Below are positions 55,027 through 64,000 of a stretch of DNA of 64,000 nt, piece by piece; within the stretch, counting starts at the first letter, position 1, and each line of letters starts with the position of its first letter. Both the position numbers and the translations under genes were made by a program. The notes beneath the pieces were generated by a model, which ran no database searches, was not told the DNA's origin, and saw nothing but the letters and a program-made list of their open reading frames with translations. The DNA is from Eriocheir sinensis (lineage: Eukaryota > Arthropoda > Malacostraca > Decapoda > Varunidae): the NCBI RefSeq assembly GCF_024679095.1, contig NC_066520.1, positions 14,894,709 through 14,958,708 on the forward strand, given 5' to 3'.

Positions 55027-56260
55027 AGGGGGGGTGGGGGGGGGAGCATAACTATGGTGTGTGGATGCACGGACGGATTTTAGTGTTGACTATTACAAGC
55101 TGGATTGGATGGCAATTAAATCATGCAGATAACAAAGGAAAGTATGCTGAAACTATCCCGGTTGTAGAGTTTATCACTGATTGTCAAACTATCTGAATGG
55201 TCCAAAAAACGCCACAATAGGCGCATCTAACATCACCGTAGCCGATCCAGGATTCAGTACGTTTCCTAACTAGTAGAAGGTAATGTTATAATTGTATTTC
55301 GTAAAGAATCCTTATAACCAAAAACTAAACAGAACATTGAATAAACAACAGAACAATAATATGAAAATACGTATAGCCACTGCTGCCAGGTCATCGTACG
55401 CAGAACACAGTATTTACCGGTTTGAGATCACGCGTAGGGGAGCGACATCTTGGCCAGCGAGGTAGATGCTGAGGTGAGGTGTGACCGTGTGGCTGTGTGG
55501 ACTGTGTTAGTGTTGGCCATTACAGGTCGCCCCGGACGGCACCATCGCGCGTCAGGCCATGATCAACAAGCTCACGGCGCGGGGAGTCTACACCCACCCC
55601 ACCATTATTGACAACGTGGCGGCTGCTCTCTCCGCTTGCCCTGAGCCTCCCCCCGCCAAGGTATGTACTTACCTCCACCTCATTCTGTTGGTCTTCAATT
55701 TACTGTGCTCATGCCACTGTGAATCGTCACGAAGTCTGCGTTCTCATGTTATCGCACACTTTGTCACTCACCTCCTGCTGTGTTTAGTTCACAAGACGTT
55801 CATGTTACTGAACACTTAGCCATGCACTCCCTATCCCCCCAACCCTTCCTGTTGGCCTTCACCTCACTGTGCGCCTCACAGTTTTCCACTTTCGCTTCTC
55901 TGTTGGCTTTCAGTTCACCACACTCATATGACTGTGTACTTTTCACCCTCATATACGCTTTACCAGCCTCCTATGTTTTCTTCTTCTTTTCTGGGGTTAA
56001 TCCTTCCCTACATACACGGTCTTTTCTCCTTGTGGGAATGTTCTTTCTGCTAAACATATATAGAGTATTATTTCCTGGCAAAACTTGACTGTTCTCTTTC
56101 TCTTTCGTGCCCGCAGGTGGAGGAGTACTTGAAGTGCGTCAGGAACACGTGTATACAGCAGATGCCGCCGTCCGTCTCCTCACTTCCAACTTTCGGCCTC
56201 GAGGAGGATGGCGATGATGGCGACAAGAAGTGCAAAGGAAAGAAGTGCAAAAAACACTGA
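53996..56260 (+). CDS. Secreted cysteine-rich protein, possibly odorant-binding-protein-like
   Basis: Five coding exons in phase: 53996-54086, 54345-54512, 54610-54716, 55526-55660 and 56117-56260 (TGA), giving 214 residues. A non-coding first exon lies at about 53790-53830. Residues 1-28 are a clear signal peptide (hydrophobic KVVVVLAVWSASVASCLA). The mature part has cysteines at 36, 44, 51, 71, 115, 160, 174, 179, 206 and 211 and looks helical. The stretch LHLCVYKASGLVAPDGTIAR, followed by AALSAC and VEEYLKCVRNTC, recalls the second half of insect PBP/GOBP odorant-binding proteins. The cysteine spacing is not classical: the C-x3-C pair is missing. The tail is acidic then basic (EEDGDDGDKKCKGKKCKKH). 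The exon structure and secretion are well supported; the fold and ligand are inference. A role in binding small hydrophobic ligands outside the cell is possible but unproven. Confidence 0.85.
54157..54214. repeat. (CT)n microsatellite in an intron
   Basis: About 55 bp CT array in the intron between the signal-peptide exon and the next coding exon. Confidence 0.95.
54995..55023. repeat. (GT)n microsatellite in an intron
   Basis: Short GT array followed by a G-rich run. Confidence 0.9.
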
Positions 56261-56320
56261 GGTGAATGGCATATTTAGCGACATTGATTCCTGTTTGGTC
56301 TAGGTGTCTTGTTTTTTTTA

Positions 56321-56326
56321 AATAAA
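56321..56326 (+). promoter_or_regulatory. Poly(A) signal of the secreted-protein gene
   Basis: AATAAA 61 bp after the stop codon, preceded by a T run; no competing signal closer. Confidence 0.75.
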
Positions 56327-57061
56327 TGTTATGTTAGTTTTGCCAGCTGATTGTGGCATGGCGACCAGGCCAAAGGGCGGAGAGGGAGATTATGGTGGCA
56401 GTTAAATGGACATTGGGTGTTGAGTTAATTTTTTTTACTCCCTACAAAGCGTTGGTGACACAATAGCACGCTAACCCAACTTAATTACAGCTGACATACA
56501 CTGTTTACTATGCTTATGGTCTGTTATGGATATATTCTAACGTGAATACTCACTTGTCTGAGGACTGACTCTTTTAACAATGCACACTCGGACACCACGA
56601 TCTGACGATCTGTTCGCTTAGCTGGGCCAGAAGGGAATCGGGTCGTTTCTGGACGGCGGGAAACTTCAACTTTTATGCGGCTCAGTCACTCCTCGTGACA
56701 CTTATAATTTGATAAACATAGCTTGTGAAGCTACACGGTAACACTCACGAGGCAACAAATGCACGAACACGCAGGCATGAATAACACTTTGCTGCCTCGC
56801 TCTCAGTGTTATGTCATATCCATCGAGTTCTGTGCCTTTGTAACCAGTCGCTGCATGGATGCATATGTAGGTGCAAATATGTAATAATATATTACTGGAT
56901 TTTTCTGCTTACCTTTCCATACATTATCACAACTATGGATCATTAGGGCAAAGTACCAAACATTGGTGTTACGAAATGAACATTTAAAGCATCGCCAAAC
57001 AGGCGAGCGAAGCACCGATGGCTGCGTGCCCGTCGTCCAGGATGGAGCCGGGTATGTATAA

Positions 57062-57177
<116 letters not shown>

Positions 57178-57765
57178 TCTCTTTAAAAGAACTGTGGATA
57201 TTTAATTTGTATTGTTATCATTATCTGTCGTCGTGTCATCGTCGGCGTATTACATCGACCGCGTTTTCCTGAGCTTTGATGACGAGCTGTGTGGGTCAAA
57301 GGGTTCCGGAGTGCCGCAGTCAGAGAGTCACCGTGGCAAGCCTGTGCTCAAGCAGTGCCGCCGTGGCTGCTGACATGTTGCGGTGCAGTAATGTGGGTGT
57401 GCTGGTAACACTATTTGACGACTTCTTTGAATAATAAAGGCAAAACAGGACAATACAGCATAATAAAAATAGCTCGCAACACGCTGCTAAAACTATAAAT
57501 ATTACAGGACAAGATGCTGAAGGAATAATCTGATCTGGGTAGCGAAGTGTCTTACACTGCTCTTTCGAAATCAATACAGAAACTAGACATTTCCAGCACT
57601 GCCCCGCAATTTGTATTTTTTTTTTCTGGATATCGCTAACACTGATGATAGCAGTGATGTAGCTCAGACAGCAACAGTGTTTTCAAAATGAAAGGCGACA
57701 GAGACGACTGATGAGTGAGGTCACGTCTTACCTTAAGTTATTGGTTGGGTCATATATATATGTAT

Positions 57766-57959
<194 letters not shown>

Positions 57960-58769
57960 GTAAATACATGCGATGATTCGGACGTTGATGTTATGAGAGG
58001 CAAGGGACAGTGTGGAATGCGGATCAATGCACGCCGTTCATCCTTGACATGTCAGGACGCCCAGGGAGCGACAGACAGTCCAAGGAACCCAGATGACTAT
58101 TAAGGAAACGAAATCAATGTCACTCTTCTGTAGTTATCGTTATATGGTGTCCTCCCCTTTATCCTCCACCCATCTCCAAAGTTCTCTTCCTCCCTGGCTC
58201 CCTCCTTCCTTTCCGTTCCAGTTTCACACATCTCCCTGCCGGGGCTCATAGCCAAGCTGCCAGTAACAGATAGGGCTCCTCCATAACACTCAGCATTAGC
58301 CAGTTTGGGCCGGCACGCCCTGGCGCCCTCACCCTTCCTTGGCCTCCCTCCTCGAGTTCCTTTATTTTCCATGATTTCAAGTGCCTGACTAACAACTCGT
58401 GCTCTTTTTTTTTATTAGCTGTGTGATGCAGTGGGCGTAGAAAGGTAGTAACGTTTTAAAGTAACACAAGTTGCCAGTGTTAATTAACCAAACTTATATT
58501 ATTGGAAAACTCTTACTGCAGTTGGAAATTTACGTTGGCAACGAACTCTGTTTTCTCTTATCTTAGTTGCTGTTGAAACACATTTATCTTGACTGAAAAG
58601 GACGACTCAGAGGAAACAACATCATCTTATCTCATCGTCTGCTTTTCCTTTTGCTGATCCACTTCAAATAAACCTTTTGCTTCGTAGGCACAAAGCAACA
58701 AGTCTTTTGCCTCATTAGTTACGTACAGTTCATACCTATAGAGGTTGATCTACTCCTACGGATAGTCAA

Positions 58770-58930
58770 ATTTAATCTCGCATTGACCAATAAGTGGGTA
58801 CCTGCGGAAAATAAACTGCGATAACCTGAATGTCACATCGACCCTCTGTCCCGGGTTATGAGTTCCTATCCAGCGCAGGATCAAAGAGACGGAGATAAGC
58901 GCCGACGTAACGCGCATGCAGCTCAGTATA
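58770..58930 (+). repeat. Decayed SINE family 1 tail
   Basis: ATTGACCAATAAGTGGGTACCT...ATAAACTGCG...CCCTCTGTCCCGGGTTATGAG aligns in order with the tail of the SINE at 19.8 kb (CTGACCAATAAATGGGAACCT...CTAAACTGTGG...CCTCTGTGTCCCAGGGCAATG). The tRNA-like head is missing. Confidence 0.6.
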
Positions 58931-59551
58931 TGTTTCCCACTTTAGCATATCTTTGTCTTCTCTTCAAATACGCAGATAAGTATCAGTGTATTTGAGTTAA
59001 GAAATGAAAAGCAAAACTCATCGATGAAGAAAAGATGTAACTGAGACGAAAACCTCTCTCTCTCAACACGCTGCGCATCGGGAAGGGGAAAGTAGTGGTG
59101 GTGGTGGTGGGGGGGAGTACCGGAGAGGAGCAGGGAGCAGAAGGAAGGGTAGAGGAGCAAGAGAATTCCCGGTATTGCGTTGCTGGCGTTTGAAAGCTGA
59201 TGACAAAACGAAAGAAAAATGATGGTAGTGTTTTCAGTTGATACAGGAATGACCTTTGAATGAGATGCACTTCATGTTCTCACGTGGGTTCGTAAACAGA
59301 GATTTTATAAAATGGCCGGAGTCTGTATAGAGGAAAGAAATGTTAGCGTTTATATATACTTTTTTTCTCTCTTTTCAATTTTAGATTATGACAAAATTGT
59401 GTTAGAGTTTAGGGCCGCCGTAACACGTTCGGGAAGATGTAAACTCGCAATACAAACTTCAGTGTTGCAGACTCAACTTTTGGGGGAAGATTAAAATACT
59501 TTATTTCTTTATTGGCGGATTCCAACTTCGAATAACTACCTTCTGGAGTCC

Positions 59552-59930
<379 letters not shown>

Positions 59931-59967
59931 ATTATAAGTAGTAGTATTTTTTTTCTTTTTTTATAAG

Positions 59968-60226
59968 CACTGCATATGGCGCCGGTAGCCTTTCTTGGTA
60001 GGACCTGATGGTGGGCCCAAGCCTGTTATAGCGCAGGCAAGTGTTTAAAGTGACGCCATCTTCCTTGGCTCATGCTGTCCCTCGGATCTCATCTTTGATC
60101 CTCTTTTCTGACAGGTGGTCTTAAGGACTGAAAAATCCTTGCTTGAGCGGCGGGCGGGACGCGAACGCTGGTCCTCCTGAACGCCGAGCCGGCATGCAAA
60201 CCACTAAGCCAGCGCCTCCCCAGCAG
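59968..60226 (-). repeat. SINE family 2, near full length, minus strand
   Basis: The body (GGACCTGATGGTGGGCCC, GCGCAGGCAAGTGTTTAAAG) is followed by a head with GGTTTGCATGCCGGCTCGGC on the minus strand. Its plus-strand left side abuts the T-rich run at 59945-59965, which is its A-tail in complement. Confidence 0.8.
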
Positions 60227-60589
60227 CAGTAGTTGTAGTAGTAATCAGTATTATACTCATCATTGTTATACGCCACATAAGAAAATGACTTTGTTTGTAA
60301 TTTAAAAGTGCTAAATAACCGATAGATATTGTTTTTTTCTTGGTCTTTTTCTACCCGGTTCTCACCCACAGTAACTCTTCCCCCATTTCCCCCTTCCTCT
60401 CCCTCCCCATTCCCCCCAAACATACATTCCCGAGCGTTGCCTTGTGGTGGGAAACGATACCGGGAGCGCGTCAGCCTCAGCACCACAATTCTCTTCCGTG
60501 TCATAATTTCTTGGCGTTATCGTAAAACTCAGACGAAGGAGACTTAATTTCGTCCTCGATTTACTCTGTACGCACCTCACCTTCCTCCT

Positions 60590-60950
60590 CTTCCTCCTCC
60601 AAATCCTCTTCCTCCTCCTCCTCTTCCCAGTCTCTCCTTCCTCCTTCCCTTCCCCTCCCGTCCTCTCTGACTCGCTCCATTTCTCAGCGCCCATAGCCAG
60701 AAAAAAGGTAAAAAAAAAAAGATTTGAAGAAAACCAGAGAGAAAGGAACATTTTCGGAGGGGAGGAAGGGAGAAAGGCCGAGGAGAGACATTTCCAGCGG
60801 TTGGGAAGGAGGGGGAGGAAGAGAGAGGAATGGAAACGAGGAAGAGGAAGGGAGACTGGAAAGGAATGGAAACGAAGGAGAAGGAAGGAGAGGGAGGGAG
60901 TGGGAGGGAGAGAGAAGGGGGGAGGGGAGTTGAGAGGAATGGAAACGCCA
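60590..60950. repeat. Polypyrimidine tract followed by polypurine tract
   Basis: CCTCTTC-rich sequence at 60590-60670 faces GGAAGGGAGA-rich sequence at 60725-60945, giving long strand-asymmetric runs and misleading open frames on both strands. Confidence 0.8.
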
Positions 60951-61487
60951 AACGGGGGCAAAGCCAACCCAAAACAGTTCAGTAGGCGGCAGGCCTTCAA
61001 CCAGTGAGGTGGTGTGTGTAAGAGCTCGCGACGCACCATAAAAAACAACTGGTCAGTAACACCCAGCCTTGTATTAAGCTACTTTGGTGAACTGGTGTGG
61101 CGGCGCGGCCCTCCCTAACGAAAGGCAGCACCAGAGGAAGACATATCGAAGTCCTTCAGTTTTCTTGGAGTAGTTTTGTCTCGGTGCGGGTCACACTCTC
61201 TTGAGCACCCAAAGTGTTCGCTTTTGTCAGTTTTATCCGCCATTCGTATAGTATCGAGCGACATTCAGAACGTCGCGAGGGACCGAACTCTAAAGGTACT
61301 ACATCAGCCGGGGATTTTTTTTTTATCTCTTGAAACTTCCGACTCCGACCCCGCGTCCGTGTCGAGGTGAAGCAGCTCATTAATATCGGAATACGCTGAC
61401 GACCCCGCGATCTCCCGATTGTCTCACCCCTTCACCCCACTAACCCCCTCGCACCTACCCTCATCCCATCACTTTTTCCCCCTCCAC

Positions 61488-61580
61488 ACACACACACACA
61501 CACACACACCATAAGATTTTTAGGGATATTATTTGATCACAATTTTAGAAGTAACACAGTATATAAGAGTTTACGTTCCT

Positions 61581-61622
<42 letters not shown>
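61488..61622. repeat. (CA)n and (GT)n microsatellites in inverted arrangement
   Basis: CA array at 61488-61510 and GT array at 61583-61620, able to pair with each other across a 70-bp loop. Confidence 0.9.
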
Positions 61623-61900
61623 CAGGGTCTAAGATGTAATCTATATTATTTTTGATTCGTGTTTTTCCTTTTTCTCTCTCTTCTATTGACGGCAGAATCA
61701 GCACGACCACTCAGCGATAATCCTTTTTTTCCACCATTTTTCCTTTTTCGCTGAGAGAGGAAGAGCGACTCGAGGTATAGAAAGGAATATAAAGAAGCAG
61801 GAATAGTGAGGTCGTGCATCGGCTACATTAAGCTGTACCGGTAATTCTTTTCTTCTATTTTTTCCTCTTTATTTTTGCCCTCTATTTTTATGTCCTGAAA

Positions 61901-61921
61901 AGAGAGAGAGAGAGAGAGAGA
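61901..61921. repeat. (GA)n microsatellite
   Basis: Short uninterrupted GA array. Confidence 0.9.
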
Positions 61922-62025
61922 GTATTCCCAATTCCAAGAAAAGCGAAACTAAAGAAACGGACGTACTGAGAGAGTTACCTCGTGTTGCAGCATTAATTAT
62001 TACGTAGAAACCACTCTCTACATTG

Positions 62026-62030
<5 letters not shown>

Positions 62031-62072
<42 letters not shown>
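62031..62072. repeat. (CA)n microsatellite
   Basis: Uninterrupted CA array; a second lies at 62192-62232. Confidence 0.95.
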
Positions 62073-62074
<2 letters not shown>

Positions 62075-62191
62075 CATACATAAATAAATACATATATACA
62101 GGAGTTTTTTTAGGCTGCATTTTTTTTCCCTCATTGCAGGATTTATTTATTTATTTATTTAGTCTTCGGAATCTTCCCTATACAGTCAAGT

Positions 62192-62232
<41 letters not shown>
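62192..62232. repeat. (CA)n microsatellite
   Basis: Uninterrupted CA array, 120 bp after the previous one. Confidence 0.95.
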
Positions 62233-62235
<3 letters not shown>

Positions 62236-62539
62236 TCATACCAACATCTCAGTAGTGTGTGTGTCTATAATAGCATTCCGCTAGTGCCACATGACTCTCG
62301 CTCCACCATTGTTAATAAGGCTCCGTGCCACCTTGCCGTGAGTTACTGGGATGACTCGGGGCACACTTGAGAGCATCTCGTCGATAAGCCGATACCTAAT
62401 GCGTGTGTGCGGTGGACGGTACGGAAGCGGCGGGCATTAGGGGCGGCGAGACCAGGCGTGTGGGTGGTGGCTGTGAATGGTGGTGGTAGATAGGTAGTGC
62501 AAGGGAATTTAAAGGCAGGTAGAGCAGGGTTGTTGTTGT

Positions 62540-62770
62540 TGTGTGTGTGTGTGTGTGTGTGTGTGTAGGGAGGGGATGTCTTCTTTTTTGTCCTTCACTT
62601 ATATTTCCTTTCACTATGTCCTTATTATCATTAGCATTGTTGTTACAGTTAATGATGATGTTACTACTACTACTACTACTACTGCTACTACTGCTACTAC
62701 CACTACTACTACTACTACTACTACTGCTACTACTACCACCACGACTACCATTGCTACTACTAACTACCAC
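62540..62770. repeat. (GT)n followed by interrupted (CTA)n
   Basis: GT array at 62540-62567 and imperfect ACT/GCT/ACC triplets at 62660-62765. Confidence 0.9.
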
Positions 62771-63193
62771 TACGATTACAAGTGTTGGGAACTGTTACCG
62801 AGCGAACTTCCTCTATAGCTGTCAAGTCGTTGCGTCGCTAACAACTCTAAGCGCCGAACAACCTACCGACATAGTTTGGAGCGCCGGGGAACACACGCAC
62901 AGAGACACGCCATTCCCTTCCCTTCAAAGTTTCGTGCACACACACTGAAGCAAAAGAAACGTCAACACACACAAAAACAAACAAATGAAAGCTAAACGCA
63001 CGCTCCCAACACACACACACGCACACACATTACAGGTGATCTCACGCGTGGAAATCATTGTGCCTGTTCTAAATAATGACTCACATAATTCCCGCAAGTG
63101 ACGTCTGTTATCACCGTAATTGCCGTTGTTTCCGTCTAATGGATTAAAGATTTGGGTCGTTCGGCAAAATGGGAGTGAAGTTATCTCTTGTGA

Positions 63194-63196
<3 letters not shown>

Positions 63197-63233
<37 letters not shown>
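63197..63233. repeat. (GT)n microsatellite
   Basis: Uninterrupted GT array. Confidence 0.95.
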
Positions 63234-63237
<4 letters not shown>

Positions 63238-63838
63238 TGTTCAGGCGAGGGCACTGTTGATAATAGACTAAAGGAAGGAGGGCGGGGAGGACAAAGGCTG
63301 CAGGAACCTCCTTTTGTTACCGTCCTCACAACGGCCTCAGTAGTACAGCATTAATCTCTCCTTTCTCTTATTTTCCGCGTAAAGGAATTCTCTCTCACAC
63401 ACTCATTTTATATCCTTCCCCCCATCCTTTCTTTCGACCCCCTTTCTCAAACTGTCTCACTCGCATCGACATTGCAATTTTCATTATACCAGAGGAGACA
63501 TTCACTTATTCTTTTTCCCTCCTTTCTTCTGCTACTGCTTCTTTGTGACACGCAATATCCAGCGGCAGCCTCGCCACCACCCCCTTGTTTCCTGCCTCCT
63601 CATACGTGCCTGCTGTCATCGCCGCCCCGTCCTCAGGCATGGGGTTGGTAGCGTTGGGGCGGGAGGTAGGTGGTGGTGACGGCCCAGCATTAAAGGATCC
63701 GACCCTCTCGCACTCTGCAGGTCTGGGCCAACGCGATACCGATACCCTCCCGTGGACCTCGACCTGCAAGCAACGAGAAGCGAGGGTGCAGGCTGGCTGG
63801 AGAGGGAGGGAGAGAGGGTGGGAGGGAGTTTGGTGCTT

Positions 63839-63841
<3 letters not shown>

Positions 63842-63889
<48 letters not shown>

Positions 63890-63937
63890 ATTGGTTTGTT
63901 TGTTTATTTGTATGGTTTTGCTTCTGTTTATATCCGA

Positions 63938-63999
<62 letters not shown>
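63842..63999. repeat. (CT)n and (GA)n in inverted arrangement at the window end
   Basis: CT array at 63842-63885 and GA array at 63941-63998, complementary to each other across a 55-bp spacer; the second array runs to the window edge. Confidence 0.95.
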
Positions 64000-64000
64000 C

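Noticed and set aside
60362..61048. 228-residue minus-strand frame
   Set aside because: Arises from facing polypurine/polypyrimidine tracts; low-complexity Pro/Ser/Phe then Arg/Glu, no domain, and overlapped by frames on the other strand.
62396..62948. Ser-, Leu- or Thr-rich frames over the CTA repeat
   Set aside because: Triplet-repeat translations in several frames at once.

Overview
This is a eukaryotic nuclear window. It has spliced genes with GT-AG introns, very dense microsatellites ((AT)n, (GA)n, (GT)n and (TTA)n), tRNA-derived SINEs, CR1/Jockey-type LINE fragments and many small DNA transposons. The gene content and repeat style point to an arthropod, most likely a decapod crustacean and perhaps a crab; the species cannot be named from the sequence. 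Most long open frames here are microsatellite or antisense artefacts. The real genes are recognised by chaining short exons in phase.

Layout. (1) 1796-9608 (+): the last five exons of a small multi-pass membrane protein resembling the pasiflora/DUF4728 family; its 5' end lies upstream of the window or was not found. Its introns hold long (AT)n and (GA)n arrays, a GGTACC-rich hAT-like foldback element with a perfect 8-bp target duplication (3693-5736), and three minus-strand LINE pieces. (2) 12.6-14.5 kb (+): a decayed mobile-element-like gene broken by frameshifts. (3) 15891-20378 (+): a complete four-exon MRGBP (Eaf7-type NuA4/TIP60 subunit) gene. (4) 20.6-30.2 kb: a gene-poor stretch. (5) 31680-33344 (-): a two-exon BTB-only gene of lola-like (lolal/batman) type, with a CpG-rich, CCAAT-bearing putative promoter at 35.6-36.0 kb. 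(6) 37346-44441 (+): a complete seven-exon SMAP-type ArfGAP gene; its last intron carries an internally deleted piggyBac-like element (42688-43911). (7) 47.1-53.7 kb: repeats only, with a LINE 3' end and a SINE. (8) 53790-56330 (+): a complete gene for a secreted cysteine-rich protein with its own TATA box and initiator, possibly of odorant-binding-protein-like fold. (9) 56.4-64 kb: no gene recognised; microsatellites and decayed SINEs.

The genes are unrelated housekeeping, chromatin, trafficking and secreted functions and do not form a functional cluster. The most distinctive content is the set of TTAA-flanked inverted-repeat elements: five copies in at least four families, three of them inside or beside genes. 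Next are the hAT-like foldback with nested palindromes and the secreted cysteine-rich protein. All family assignments come from reading motifs by eye; no database search was run.
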